Part shown: one piece after another, positions 27,479-36,268 of the stretch | Layout of the letters: the number at the start of each line of letters is the position of its first letter | Position numbering within the stretch: the first letter of the stretch is position 1 | DNA from: Qipengyuania aestuarii | GTDB taxonomy: Bacteria; Pseudomonadota; Alphaproteobacteria; Sphingomonadales; Sphingomonadaceae | Length of the DNA: 64,000 bases | Assembly (NCBI RefSeq): GCF_019711535.1 | Contig: NZ_JAIGNP010000002.1 | Location: 682,001-746,000, forward strand | Direction of reading: 5' to 3' | Translations under genes and position numbers: made by a program | Notes under the pieces: model-generated | What the model was told of the DNA's origin: nothing | Databases searched by the model: none | The model's input: only the letters and a program-made list of their open reading frames with translations

Positions 27479-27901
27479 ATGCTTTCAGCCATCCTCAACC
27501 GGGTCAGCCCGAAACGGCAGCGCGAAGCGCTGGTCCGCAACCTGGTTTCGGCCGTCAGCCGGATGGATTATTCCGAGGTAGACAAGTATCTTACCAAGGA
27601 TTTCCGCTTTTCCGATGCGACCGGCAGGAGCATCATCGGGCGCGATAAGTACATCAGGGAAGACCGGAAGTTTCGCGAAGCTGCGGGCTGTCCGGCCACT
27701 GTTATCGACTCGCTGGACCACAATCGCGGCGAAGTGCTGCTGCGGGGCCATCTCGAGAGCGATATCGACGAGATCGCCGGGCCGACGATGTGGCGGCTGC
27801 TCTTCCGCGATGGGCGCATCTGTTCTGCCGAAGTGACGCGGTCCTTCGCGCAGCTGACGCTTCCCCAATATGTTGGCCGCAAGGGCGGGGTTTCAGCCTG
27901 A
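27479..27901 (+). CDS. NTF2-like (SnoaL/DUF4440-type) protein
   Basis: A 140-residue protein with the cone-shaped NTF2-like pattern: a first helix REALVRNLVSAVSRMDYSEVDKYL, then KDFRFSDATGRSIIGRDKYIR, then paired strands ending TMWRLLFRDGRICSAEVTRS. This fold serves as enzyme, ligand-binding domain or dimerisation unit, so no reaction can be named. The ATG at 27479 has a full AGGAGG nine bases upstream, but that site lies inside a stable hairpin, implying translational control. An in-frame GTG at 27470 lies inside the hairpin and is less likely. The 3' end overlaps the convergent sulfotransferase gene by nine bases. Confidence 0.75.
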   Translation: MLSAILNRVSPKRQREALVRNLVSAVSRMDYSEVDKYLTKDFRFSDATGRSIIGRDKYIREDRKFREAAGCPATVIDSLDHNRGEVLLRGHLESDIDEIAGPTMWRLLFRDGRICSAEVTRSFAQLTLPQYVGRKGGVSA

Positions 27902-29104
27902 GGTTTCCCGCAAAGCCGGGGTGAGCCGCGCAATCTGTTTGCGGTGTTTTCGATGATGTCCCTTGCTCGCCAGCGCGAGCTCCCTTTCCACCGCGGCCTT
28001 CGCCGGCCCGTCGTAGCTGTGGCCAAGGTCACGGTAGACATGTTCCAGAACATGATGCGGCTGATCGTTCAGGCGGCGGAAGCACACGCGTGAAAGCGGT
28101 CTGTCGGTCTGGTCGAGGGCGGCGGCGGTGCAGCTTTCTCGCAGCTCGATCTTGCGCTCCCACTCGCGGTGCAGTTCTTCCTCGCAATGGCTGTCGCTCT
28201 GGAAGGCGCGCTGGCTGGCCACCATCGACAGGCTGCTGGCCAGCACGGCATCCCGGTCGCGTTCGCATAGGACGAGGCGCGCATCGGGGAAGCGGGCGAG
28301 CAATTCGGGCAAATCCTCGCTGAACTGCGGGCATTTGAGCAGGCGCGCACGCCCTGCATTGCCGTGCCATGCGGCATCGGTGCGCAGGATGCGGCAGAAT
28401 TCACGATAGATCGGCGCAGCGCTTCGCTTCTCGCTGAAGGCGAGAAACGAGGGAATGCGCCACTGCGCCTCGAATGCGGCGGGCGACAGCGCGGCGGCCA
28501 GCCAGCCGATCTCTTCATCGGTCCGTATTGCACCGAAGGGATGCATGGTTTCCAGCCACGGATTGATACGGCGCGCGAGGAACAGGCCGGCGCGGGCCTT
28601 GATCGGGCGCAAATCCGGGCGGGATGGCACCGGATCGTGGCTGTCGCAGAACCGTGTGCCGCTGAAGCGCGGATCGGCGGCGAGCAGGCGCTGCACGCGC
28701 GTGGTGCCGCTGCGCATCTGGCCGAGCACGATAATCGGCGAGGCGAGGGGGGTGGCTGCCAGGTCCGGCTGTTCGCGCCACAAACGGCCCAGCGCGTGCC
28801 GTTTGCGGATCGCCCCTTTCAGCTGGCCATAGGCCATGGTGTGGCCCAGCGCATTGAGCTGGGCTTCGTCATTCAGCGCTGCGCACAGTTTTTCCAGCCG
28901 CAGGCGGAAATCGGCGACATCTTCCTCGCTGCGGGTGGAAATCTCGTCTTCCGGCGAAAAGCCCTCCGACCCCTCCGCCCAGAGGAAATCGGAATCGAGC
29001 CGCGGACGCTCGGTCCAGCCGCGTTCCCACATGGCCCCGATCGCGCGATCTGCCCACTCGGCAAAGCTGGAGCGGGCGAAAAGATGCGGGCGGGCCGGGC
29101 TCAC
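27893..29104 (-). CDS. Sulfotransferase family protein
   Basis: A 403-residue PAPS-dependent sulfotransferase-like protein. The phosphate-binding loop is IIVLGQMRSGTTRVQRLLAADPRFSG near residue 125-150, and a later LVLCERDRDAVLASSLSMV segment fits the 3'-phosphate binding Arg/Ser region. The start is a GTG at 29104 overlapping the stop of the small membrane protein gene by four bases (GTGA). The frame is open far upstream but that sequence is antisense-like. It is last in a purM-purN-orf-sulfotransferase operon. Related proteins act on carbohydrate or lipid acceptors; the acceptor here is unknown. Confidence 0.8.
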   Translation of the reverse strand: MSPARPHLFARSSFAEWADRAIGAMWERGWTERPRLDSDFLWAEGSEGFSPEDEISTRSEEDVADFRLRLEKLCAALNDEAQLNALGHTMAYGQLKGAIRKRHALGRLWREQPDLAATPLASPIIVLGQMRSGTTRVQRLLAADPRFSGTRFCDSHDPVPSRPDLRPIKARAGLFLARRINPWLETMHPFGAIRTDEEIGWLAAALSPAAFEAQWRIPSFLAFSEKRSAAPIYREFCRILRTDAAWHGNAGRARLLKCPQFSEDLPELLARFPDARLVLCERDRDAVLASSLSMVASQRAFQSDSHCEEELHREWERKIELRESCTAAALDQTDRPLSRVCFRRLNDQPHHVLEHVYRDLGHSYDGPAKAAVERELALASKGHHRKHRKQIARLTPALRETSG

Positions 29105-29307
29105 TCGTGCCGGTCCCTGAAGCGCTTGTAGAGCGCCTGACCGACCTTGCGCAGGACATGTGCACCGAGGAGGACGCCGACGGTAATCAGTACGGCGTCG
29201 AACAGATTGACCTGCTCGGTCTGCCAGCTGTCGTCGGGCTGGAACGCGATCATGCCGAAGGCGATCACCGCGAGCATGAAGAAGATATAGGGGCTGAGAC
29301 GGCCCAT
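29101..29307 (-). CDS. Small membrane protein, 68 residues
   Basis: [20 protein letters not shown] begins a short protein with two hydrophobic helices at about 5-22 and 37-55, separated by a polar PDDSWQTEQVN loop and closed by a basic tail (LYKRFRDRHE). The ATG shares bases with the purN stop (TGATG) and the stop overlaps the sulfotransferase GTG, so all three are coupled. No named family is recognised. The tight coupling is the main support for it being a real gene. Confidence 0.7.
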   Translation of the reverse strand: MGRLSPYIFFMLAVIAFGMIAFQPDDSWQTEQVNLFDAVLITVGVLLGAHVLRKVGQALYKRFRDRHE

Positions 29308-29900
29308 CAGCGCTGCATCCGCAGATAATCGTTGAGAACACGGGGGTAGAGCTGGTGCTCGGCAAAGCGGACCCGCTCGGCAAGGCTCTCGGCCGTCTCG
29401 CCTGCGCGAATCGCCACCTTCATCTGTGCCAGGACCTGCCCGGCATCGAGTTCTGGAGTGACAAGGTGGACCGACACGCCGCCATGGCTGTCGCCTGCGT
29501 CGATTGCGCGCTGATGCGTGTCGAGGCCGGGATATTTCGGCAGCAGCGACGGGTGGATGTTGAGCATCCTGCCCTGCCATTGCCGGGTAAAGCCTTCGGT
29601 CAGGATGCGCATATATCCGGCCAGCACGATAAACTCGGCCCCGGCCTTGCGGGCAGCTTCGTCCATCGCGGCATCATGATCCGCGCGGCTCATCCCCTTG
29701 TGCGACAGCGCGAAGGTGGGAATGCCCTCCGCCTCCGCCAGGGCAAGCCCTTCGGCCTGCGGATCGTTGGTGGCGACCAGCACCACGTCATAGGCGGCAT
29801 CCGGCAGAGCGGCGGCATAGAGCAGCGCGGCCATGTTGCTACCGCGCCCGGAAATGAAAATCGCGACCCTGGTTCTGGCCGGCGAAGCGGCGTCAGCCAA
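29307..29900 (-). CDS. purN: Phosphoribosylglycinamide formyltransferase
   Basis: Third step of purine synthesis: transfers formyl from 10-formyl-THF to GAR. The 197-residue protein starts at a TTG (29900) overlapping the purM stop by eight bases; the longer frame to 30008 would run far into purM. Motifs: [15 protein letters not shown] at the N-terminus, [11 protein letters not shown], and the folate site [45 protein letters not shown] with catalytic Asn, His and later Asp ([11 protein letters not shown]). purM-purN is the usual pair. Confidence 0.95.
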   Translation of the reverse strand: MADAASPARTRVAIFISGRGSNMAALLYAAALPDAAYDVVLVATNDPQAEGLALAEAEGIPTFALSHKGMSRADHDAAMDEAARKAGAEFIVLAGYMRILTEGFTRQWQGRMLNIHPSLLPKYPGLDTHQRAIDAGDSHGGVSVHLVTPELDAGQVLAQMKVAIRAGETAESLAERVRFAEHQLYPRVLNDYLRMQR

Positions 29901-30990
29901 GATGCACTGCCTCCCAGTCCTCTTTCGCGGACCACGTGCCTTGCGAGCCGCGCACGGTGCAGCCCTTTTCGCCTTCGGTGATGCGGCCGATCGCCAGCAC
30001 GTCTTCACCTGCCTCTTCCAGGCGGGTGCGGACCAGTTCGACCTTGGACGGGGCGACGGCCAGCACCATGCCGACGCCGCAATTGAAGGTGCGCGCCATT
30101 TCGCCCGGCTCGATATTGCCCTGCGCCTGAAGGAAAGCCATCAGCCCGGGCTGATCCCAGCCATCGGCATCCACTTCGGCATGCGCGCCCTGCGGCAGGA
30201 CGCGGGGAATGTTTTCCAGCAGACCGCCGCCGGTGATATGAGCCATCGCGTCGATCAGGCCATCGCGCACCAGCGGCAGCAGGGTCTTTACATAGATGCG
30301 GGTGGGTTCGATCAGCGTGTTGATCAGCAGCCGGTCGCTGTCGAACAACGCGGGCCGGTCGAGCCTCCACTGCTTGTCTTCGGCAAGGCGCCGGACCAGC
30401 GAAAAACCGTTGGAATGGACGCCCGAACTCTTGAGGCCGAGGAGGATATGCCCCGGGGCCACGCGGTCGCCGGTCAGCTGTTCGCCGCGCTCCACCGCGC
30501 CCACGCAGAAGCCCGCCAGATCATAGTCGCCGCCCGCATACATGCCGGGCATTTCAGCGGTTTCGCCGCCGATCAGCGCGCAGCCGGCCTGCTTGCACCC
30601 TTCGGCAATGCCCGCGATCACCCGCTCCGCCACGCCGTTCTCCAGCTTGCCGGTGGCGAAATAGTCGAGGAAGAACAGCGGCTCTGCGCCTTGGACGATC
30701 AGATCGTTCACGCACATGGCGACAAGGTCGATGCCCACCGCGTCATGCATGTCGCTGTCGATCGCCAGCTTGAGCTTGGTGCCCACACCATCGTTTCCGG
30801 CGACCAGCAGCGGGTCCTTGTAACCGGCGGCCTTGGGATCGAAGAAGCCGCCGAAGCCGCCGATCTCTCCGTCCGCGCCGGGACGCATGGTGGCTTTCAC
30901 CAGCGGTCCGATCGCCTTGACGAGCGCATTGCCCGCATCGATCGAAACTCCGGCCTGTTCATAGGTGTAGGAAGGCGTGTTGCTGCTCAT
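29893..30990 (-). CDS. purM: Phosphoribosylformylglycinamidine cyclo-ligase
   Basis: Fifth step of purine synthesis: ATP-dependent ring closure of FGAM to aminoimidazole ribonucleotide. The 365-residue protein from the ATG at 30990 begins [27 protein letters not shown], with [59 protein letters not shown] and [12 protein letters not shown] ([17 protein letters not shown]) motifs. The upstream frame to 31227 crosses the divergent DUF2066 gene and is rejected. The 91-base gap to that gene should hold both promoters. Confidence 0.96.
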   Translation of the reverse strand: MSSNTPSYTYEQAGVSIDAGNALVKAIGPLVKATMRPGADGEIGGFGGFFDPKAAGYKDPLLVAGNDGVGTKLKLAIDSDMHDAVGIDLVAMCVNDLIVQGAEPLFFLDYFATGKLENGVAERVIAGIAEGCKQAGCALIGGETAEMPGMYAGGDYDLAGFCVGAVERGEQLTGDRVAPGHILLGLKSSGVHSNGFSLVRRLAEDKQWRLDRPALFDSDRLLINTLIEPTRIYVKTLLPLVRDGLIDAMAHITGGGLLENIPRVLPQGAHAEVDADGWDQPGLMAFLQAQGNIEPGEMARTFNCGVGMVLAVAPSKVELVRTRLEEAGEDVLAIGRITEGEKGCTVRGSQGTWSAKEDWEAVHLG

Positions 30991-31081
30991 GCGCCAAGCC
31001 TTTTGCGCACTTTGCGGGTAATTTCCAGCATTCCCGCTTGGATTTCCCGAATGCTTTGGGCAAAAGGCCCCCGAACACCCC

Positions 31082-32356
31082 ATGGGCAACTCTTTTTTCT
31101 CCTCCCGTCGCGCGCGCACCGCTCTCATCGCTTCAGGTATCGCCCTGGCGGGCGGGGCTGGCTGGCTGGCACAGGCCCAGGTCGGCGGGGACCGCGGAAT
31201 CGCGCCCGTCGCGGCGTCCACGGACATTCAGGTGTCCGGCGTCGAAGTCGATGTCAGCGCCGACAGCGGCGTGGAAGCGCGCGAGGAAGCCTGGCGTGAA
31301 GCGCAGGTAAAGGCCTGGAAAGAGCTGGACGGTCCGGACCTGCCCGAATCGCGCATCGTCAGTCTCGTCTCGGCGATCGTGATCGAAAGCGAACGGCTCG
31401 GCCCGAAACGCTATGTCGCCACGCTGGGCGTGGTGTTCGACCGGCAGCGGGCGTCCGCCTATCTGGGTGAAGATGGCCGCGCGGCGCGCAGTGCGCCGAT
31501 GCTGGTGCTGCCCGTCACCGTGTCCGGCGGCACGCAGCTGATGTACGAACAGCGCAATCCCTGGCAGGCGGCATGGGCCGAATTCCAGGCCGGTCAGAGC
31601 CGGATCGATTACGTCCGGCCGCAAGGTTCGGGCGGCGAATCGCTATTGCTGACCTTCGGCCAGACGACCCGCCGCAGCCGCGTGTGGTGGAACAACATCC
31701 TGGACGAATTCGGCGCCGCGGATGTGCTGGTCCCCATCGCCAATCTCAAATATTCCTATCCTGGCGGCCCGATCGAAGGGACGTTCACCGCCCGCCACGG
31801 GCCCGACAGCGATTTTCTGGCCAGCTTTACCCTGCGCGCGGACAATCCCGACGAGCTGCCGCTGATGCTGGCCAAGGCCGTGGCCCGCTTCGACAAGCTG
31901 TTCGAAAGCGCGCTCGCATCCGGCAGGATCCAGCCCGACCCGACACTGGATGTGAAGCCAGGTGAACTCAATCCCGCGATCCAGCGGCTGGTCGATCTGG
32001 GCCGCCGGCTGCGTGTCCAGGACGAACAGCGCGCGCAGGTGGAAGCCGCGCCCGCCCCGACGACGAGCGACGGCGCGCTCAGCACGGCGCCCATCGACCG
32101 TCCGCCGCCCGAAGGATCGGTCGCGCTTTACACCGTACAGTTCGCATCGCCCGACGCGGACAGCTTCAGCGCGATTCTGGCCGATGTGCGCGCCACGCCG
32201 GGCGTACGCTCTTCGGGCGTGCGCTCGACGGCGATCGGCGGCACGTCGGTCCTGACGGTCAGCTATTCCGGCTCCATCGGCGGTCTCGCCGATGCCCTGC
32301 GCGCCAAGGGTTTCTCCGTTCAGCAGGGGCCCACGGCGCTGTTGATCAGTCGCTGA
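31082..32356 (+). CDS. DUF2066-like secreted protein
   Basis: A 424-residue exported protein: basic N-terminus, a helix ([21 protein letters not shown]) as signal or anchor, then a domain opening with [32 protein letters not shown], the segment typical of DUF2066 proteins, and IENL-like strands with [20 protein letters not shown] Pro/Ala linker near 325-345 leads to a C-terminal domain of about 80 residues ([32 protein letters not shown]). Location between purM and hdaA is conserved in sphingomonads as far as I recall. Function is unknown; an envelope role is inferred from export. Confidence 0.72.
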   Translation: MGNSFFSSRRARTALIASGIALAGGAGWLAQAQVGGDRGIAPVAASTDIQVSGVEVDVSADSGVEAREEAWREAQVKAWKELDGPDLPESRIVSLVSAIVIESERLGPKRYVATLGVVFDRQRASAYLGEDGRAARSAPMLVLPVTVSGGTQLMYEQRNPWQAAWAEFQAGQSRIDYVRPQGSGGESLLLTFGQTTRRSRVWWNNILDEFGAADVLVPIANLKYSYPGGPIEGTFTARHGPDSDFLASFTLRADNPDELPLMLAKAVARFDKLFESALASGRIQPDPTLDVKPGELNPAIQRLVDLGRRLRVQDEQRAQVEAAPAPTTSDGALSTAPIDRPPPEGSVALYTVQFASPDADSFSAILADVRATPGVRSSGVRSTAIGGTSVLTVSYSGSIGGLADALRAKGFSVQQGPTALLISR

Positions 32357-32378
32357 GCGGGCGGCAATCCTGTCCCGC

Positions 32379-32990
32379 ATGACGCAAATCGCGCTCCCGC
32401 TCACGCATCCCGTTCCCAAAGAGGCGCCCAGCATCGTGCTGGGTTCGGCCAATGCGACGGTGGCGGATGCCTTGCGCGATCCGCACAGCTGGCCTTTCGG
32501 CACGGCGATCCTCAGCGGCCCGCCGCGGTCGGGCAAATCGCTCATCGCGACATGGTTCGGCTCTCATACCGGGGGCGGGGCCATCGACGACGCGCATCTG
32601 CAGGATGAGACCGAGATCTTCCACGCCTGGAACCGGGCGCGCGAAGACGGTTTCCCCCTGCTGCTGACCGTGGGGCAGGAACGGTGGAATATCCAGCTTC
32701 CCGACCTGCGCAGCCGGATGGGGACAGCCCTCCAGCTGGAACTCGGCCCGCCGGATGATGACATGGCCGCCGAACTCATGCTCAGCCATGCTGCCCAGCG
32801 CGGGCTGGTGCTGGGCGAAGGCGCGCCGGCCTATCTCGTCCCTCGGATGGAGCGCAGCCATGCGGCGATCGAGCGGATCGTGGCCGAAATCGACCGGCTC
32901 AGCCTTGAACGCAAGCAGCCCGCCACCATGTCCGTCTGGCGCGATGCGCTGGAAGCCGTGGACGGCCCGGAACAGGCGCGCTTGCTTTGA
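32379..32990 (+). CDS. hdaA: DnaA-related regulator Hda/HdaA (short AAA+ protein)
   Basis: Hda-type protein that, with the sliding clamp, stimulates ATP hydrolysis by DnaA and prevents re-initiation. The 203-residue protein starts QIALPLTHPV, and the QxxLPL sequence is the clamp-binding motif expected at the N-terminus. Walker A is SGPPRSGKS near 46-54, a Walker-B-like IDDAHLQD at about 69-76, then the lid region with LRSRMGTALQLELGPPDDDMAAELM. It starts 23 bases after the DUF2066 gene. Length and degenerate AAA+ core fit the alphaproteobacterial HdaA branch. Confidence 0.85.
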   Translation: MTQIALPLTHPVPKEAPSIVLGSANATVADALRDPHSWPFGTAILSGPPRSGKSLIATWFGSHTGGGAIDDAHLQDETEIFHAWNRAREDGFPLLLTVGQERWNIQLPDLRSRMGTALQLELGPPDDDMAAELMLSHAAQRGLVLGEGAPAYLVPRMERSHAAIERIVAEIDRLSLERKQPATMSVWRDALEAVDGPEQARLL

Positions 32991-33018
32991 TCTGCGGTAA
33001 GTGAGAGAATTCCCGGGT

Positions 33019-33726
33019 ATGTTGGAACGGCTGATCGCCTATCTGGACTCCATCAAGGAACGCGATCCTGCACCGCGCACCCGCTGGGAAGTCCTGCTGT
33101 ACCCGGGTGTCTGGGCGCTGGGTTATCACCGCGTGGCGCACTGGCTGTTCGAAGCGGATCTGTTCTTCCTCGCGCGGCTGGTCAATCACTTCAGCCGCAT
33201 GGTCACGGGGATCGACATTCATCCCGGTGCCAGGATCGGCCGCAATTTCTTCATCGATCACGGCTTCACCGTCATCGGGGAAACAGCGCATATCGGCGAC
33301 AACGTTACCATCTACCAATGCGTGACGCTGGGCGGGACCAATCCCACCAATGGTGTGGGCGGCAAGCGCCATCCCACGATCGAGGACGATGTCATCATCG
33401 GTTCGGGCGCCCAGGTCATCGGACCCATCACCGTGGGCCGGCGGGCGCGCATCGGTGCCAATGCGGTGGTGACCGACGAAGTGCCCGAGGGCGCGACCAT
33501 GATCGGCCTCAAGGCGCGAAGCACGCTGATGCCTGCCGAGGAATGGATGCGCGAATTCATGCCCTATGGCACACCCTGCGACGATCCGTGCGAGCCAAGC
33601 CGCGACGGTGTCGAACGGCTGGAATCCGAACTTGCTGCCCTGCGCGCCGAAATTGCCGATCTGCGGGCCGCTCAGCAGGCGGCTGATCCGCAGCAACCCA
33701 CGCAGCGCAGCGGTACTGCCGACTGA
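33019..33726 (+). CDS. cysE: Serine O-acetyltransferase
   Basis: Acetylates serine with acetyl-CoA as the first step to cysteine. The 235-residue protein from the ATG at 33019 starts MLERLIAYLDSIKERDPAPRTRWEVLLYPGVWALGYHRVAHWLF and carries a left-handed beta-helix of hexapeptide repeats (IDIHPGARIGRNFFIDHGFTVIGETAHIGDNVTIYQCVTLGGT) with catalytic His and Asp. The C-terminus ends in a helical, coiled-coil-like extension (VERLESELAALRAEIADLRAAQQ) in the manner of the shorter EpsC-type enzymes. A GTG at 33001 is an alternative start. The stop overlaps the next ATG (TGATG). Confidence 0.93.
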   Translation: MLERLIAYLDSIKERDPAPRTRWEVLLYPGVWALGYHRVAHWLFEADLFFLARLVNHFSRMVTGIDIHPGARIGRNFFIDHGFTVIGETAHIGDNVTIYQCVTLGGTNPTNGVGGKRHPTIEDDVIIGSGAQVIGPITVGRRARIGANAVVTDEVPEGATMIGLKARSTLMPAEEWMREFMPYGTPCDDPCEPSRDGVERLESELAALRAEIADLRAAQQAADPQQPTQRSGTAD

Positions 33727-34079
33727 TGGCGCAAGCGAGTAGTGCAAATATCGTGGCCTTTCCGGGGCGCAAGCCCGGGCAGGTCGGCTTCCAACGCGAT
33801 GAACTGACCAAGATTCTCGACGTCTATGGCCGCATGGTCGCAGCCGGGCACTGGCGCGATTATGCCATGGATTTCACCAAGGATGTGGCGACTTTCGCAG
33901 CCTTCGTGCGCCATGCCGAACGGCCGCAGGCAAGGATCGAGAAACGGCCGACGCTGCGCGGTAAACAGGGCATGTGGACACTGTTCGGCGAACACGGACA
34001 GGTGTTGAAACGCGGCCATGAACTGGCCGGTGTCCTCGCCCCGCTGGAACGGCGTCTGCTCAAGGCAGTCGAGGACTGA
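33726..34079 (+). CDS. DUF2794 family protein
   Basis: A 117-residue cytosolic protein restricted to alphaproteobacteria as I know the family. It shows VGFQRDELTKILDVYGRMVAAGHWRDYAMDFTKDVATFAAFVRHAERPQARIEKRPTLRGKQGMWTLFGEHGQVLKRG, which is the conserved body of DUF2794. The start codon shares one base with the cysE stop, so it is co-translated. No function is established. Confidence 0.88.
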   Translation: MAQASSANIVAFPGRKPGQVGFQRDELTKILDVYGRMVAAGHWRDYAMDFTKDVATFAAFVRHAERPQARIEKRPTLRGKQGMWTLFGEHGQVLKRGHELAGVLAPLERRLLKAVED

Positions 34080-34115
34080 CCGCTACAGGCTGACAGCGCA
34101 GTGATGCGCTTCACG

Positions 34116-34147
34116 AAAAAGGGCCCGCCCCTCATGGACGAGCCCTT
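34116..34147 (-). terminator. Terminator for the minus-strand membrane protein gene
   Basis: AAGGGC (34119-34124) pairs with GCCCTT (34142-34147); on the minus strand the stem is followed by TTTTT (34120-34116). It lies between convergent genes and may also end the DUF2794 transcript. Confidence 0.65.
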
Positions 34148-34165
34148 CTCTCGGTGGCTGATGGA

Positions 34166-35290
34166 TCAGGCGGTGGCGGGCAGCCGCGCCTGAAGATTTG
34201 TGGGCAGACCGGTCACGATAGTGCGGCGGATCGGGGTCCACAGTGCGCTGAGCGTGAGGAGGGCCGAACCGATCACCAGCGCGGTAAGCGCGAAGTTGAG
34301 CTCCACGGCGCCGAATTCGCGGAACAGATAGGTCAGCGCGATCAGCACATAAGCGAGCGCCGAGACCAGCAGCGCCCGGCGATCGACCGCCAGCGCCACG
34401 ATCCCGAAGACGATGTAGATCGCCAGAACAGCCACTGCTGCGCCTGCGCCGATATTGTCTCCCTGCGTGACGCCCAGCGAATGGAACAGCGGATGTGCGA
34501 TCATGGGCGCGGCGAGCAGGTGGAGCCAGAAAGCCACGTCGCTGCGGCGGGTGGTCCGGCCGAGATCGGTCATGTCCCAGCGCATGGCGAGGGCGAAGAT
34601 CGCAAGGCCAGACGCCAGCACTAGCGCGAGGATCACGGTTTCACCGGGCGAACCGATGATTGCAGCGATGATGGCGATGCCGGTGATGGCCAGCGCCGCC
34701 GTACCGGCCGCGACAGTGATCGGCACCATGAACCGCCGCCAATGCGCCCAGGCTGCCCCGGCCGCAATCAGGCCCGATGCCGAGACGAGCACCGCACTGC
34801 TGGTATCGCTATGCATCACGCCGAGCAGATTGCCCACGCCGATCACCGCGGCGAAGACCGCCCCCACAAAAGCGAGCAGGAGCAGGATCGAGGGCAGCGC
34901 CATATGTTTGCGGCGAATGAAGAATTCCGCCAGTAGCCACGAGGTCGCCGATACCAGTAGGCCGCCGAGCAGCAATTGGAGGCCGGTCCGCAACCTGTCG
35001 GCATCGATATATGCGTCGATCTGCGCCTGAGACGGATCGAGAGTGCCCATTACGGGCAAGGAGGTAAAGGCATTGGCGATCTGTTGCCCGATACCACCGG
35101 CCGCCAGCAGCAGGATGATCACCCCGATGCTCACGAAAATGTCGTTGAACCCGGTAACGAGCCGGAAATGCTCGGCATCGGCGGGCACCGCATCGCGCGA
35201 GGCGGCGACATGGGCGCGAAGGGCATTGGCCGCTTCGGCACTGATCGCACCGGCGCTGACGGCGGAATTGAGGTTTTCCTGGCTATACAT
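34166..35290 (-). CDS. Multi-pass membrane protein, DUF2157-like
   Basis: A 374-residue integral membrane protein. The cytosolic N-terminus (LNSAVSAGAISAEAANALRAHV) resembles the start of DUF2157 proteins; it is followed by about nine or ten hydrophobic helices, beginning with FVSIGVIILLLAAGGIGQQIA. The ATG at 35290 has AGGGAGA at the right distance; a TTG at 35296 would be too close to that site. No charged or catalytic signature is visible, so function is unknown. A promoter-like TTGACG/TACACC pair lies upstream. Confidence 0.75.
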   Translation of the reverse strand: MYSQENLNSAVSAGAISAEAANALRAHVAASRDAVPADAEHFRLVTGFNDIFVSIGVIILLLAAGGIGQQIANAFTSLPVMGTLDPSQAQIDAYIDADRLRTGLQLLLGGLLVSATSWLLAEFFIRRKHMALPSILLLLAFVGAVFAAVIGVGNLLGVMHSDTSSAVLVSASGLIAAGAAWAHWRRFMVPITVAAGTAALAITGIAIIAAIIGSPGETVILALVLASGLAIFALAMRWDMTDLGRTTRRSDVAFWLHLLAAPMIAHPLFHSLGVTQGDNIGAGAAVAVLAIYIVFGIVALAVDRRALLVSALAYVLIALTYLFREFGAVELNFALTALVIGSALLTLSALWTPIRRTIVTGLPTNLQARLPATA

Positions 35291-35321
35291 CGCCAAATCT
35301 CCCTGTTCGAGGAACGACGTT

Positions 35322-35350
35322 GGTGTAGGCCTAGTGTATTAGTACGTCAA
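35322..35350 (-). promoter_or_regulatory. Candidate promoter of the DUF2157-like gene
   Basis: Read on the minus strand, TTGACG (35350-35345) and TACACC (35327-35322) are 17 bases apart, about 32 bases before the ATG at 35290. The -35 element overlaps the stop of the DUF4328 gene. Confidence 0.35.
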
Positions 35351-36195
35351 TACGGCTCATCGGCTCGGCCAGGCACCACCGTAACTGCCATGCGCCGCTG
35401 TGCTGCGCGCTCCTCGGCCGCTTGGACGGGGTGTGCGGGCAAATATTCGGCCTGTGCCGCGGTTATCTTGCGGGTCAGCGACGCGAACAGAAAGGCGCTG
35501 AGCAGCAGCAGAACGAATCCGAAGGCGAATACCGCATATTCCATCCATAGGGGAGTCATCAGGATCAAATTGGTGCCAGCATCGATCAGGAACTTGAAGA
35601 TCATGGCGCTGAAGACGAGCAGACCGACAATCATGGCCGTCCACCACGCGGTGACATCTTCTGCAGTAGTATGGGCGAAATCGTCGCCCTCGCCATGGCT
35701 GCGGTTGTAAAGTTCCCGCATGGCCTCGAACGGCACGATGAGGTTCATCAGCGGCACCGCATAGCCGATGAGCACCTTGCGCGGGGTGTATTTGGGACGC
35801 CATCCGGCTGCGACCATATTGGCATGCGCTTGGTGCAGCCACACCATCGCTGCCCCGAAAAATGCCAGCGCCGACAGCACGAGGCCAATCAGCGTGAGAA
35901 CGCCGGGCGATGTCCAGCCGATGCTTTCGTGATCGGGAATGAAACGGCCCTGTAGAAAGAAGGCGCTGCTCGATCGGTTGTATTCATTCTCCAGCGCGGC
36001 CTGCTGCGCCTGGTAACCGTAATAGGTGCTCGGGCGGTAGATCTCCTCGATCCGCTCGATGCGCTCGTATTCCTCGCTCACAGCCACTGCGGCGAGGCCG
36101 AGCTGGGTCAGGCCGATCACCGCCAACAGCACTGCCACAACACTGACTGCCAGCGAAGTCTTGCGCATGATGCGCAGCGCGTTTTCCCACTCCAT
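35347..36195 (-). CDS. DUF4328 domain membrane protein
   Basis: A 282-residue protein with four helices: residues 13-36, about 97-120, about 183-205 and 215-240. The DUF4328 core is visible as WLHQAHANMVAAGWRPKYTPRKVLIGYAVPLMNLIVPFEAMRELYNRS at about 118-165, where the conserved Trp-Arg, Pro and Asn-Leu pattern is clear. The first loop is Tyr-rich and acidic (EYERIERIEEIYRPSTYYGYQ). Function of the domain is unknown. A strong terminator separates it from the upstream SDR gene, so it has its own promoter. Confidence 0.8.
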   Translation of the reverse strand: MEWENALRIMRKTSLAVSVVAVLLAVIGLTQLGLAAVAVSEEYERIERIEEIYRPSTYYGYQAQQAALENEYNRSSSAFFLQGRFIPDHESIGWTSPGVLTLIGLVLSALAFFGAAMVWLHQAHANMVAAGWRPKYTPRKVLIGYAVPLMNLIVPFEAMRELYNRSHGEGDDFAHTTAEDVTAWWTAMIVGLLVFSAMIFKFLIDAGTNLILMTPLWMEYAVFAFGFVLLLLSAFLFASLTRKITAAQAEYLPAHPVQAAEERAAQRRMAVTVVPGRADEPY

Positions 36196-36211
36196 GACAT
36201 ATCCCCCAAAG

Positions 36212-36249
36212 AAAAGCCCCGCACCATCATGCGACGGTGCGGGGCTTTT
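36212..36249 (-). terminator. Strong bidirectional-looking terminator after the SDR gene
   Basis: A 14-base perfect stem, AAAAGCCCCGCACC (36212-36225) with GGTGCGGGGCTTTT (36236-36249), ten-base loop. It ends the SDR transcript coming from 36269. Confidence 0.9.
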
Positions 36250-36268
36250 CGCAATAAAGGTGGAGTAC

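Noticed and set aside
27929..27945. GCAATCTGTTTGCG inside the sulfotransferase gene matches part of repeat copy 2
   Set aside because: Only 14 bases match with no flanking similarity; it is probably chance.
29833..31299. 488-codon plus-strand frame opposite purM/purN
   Set aside because: No domain, no ribosome site, and purM is certain on the other strand.
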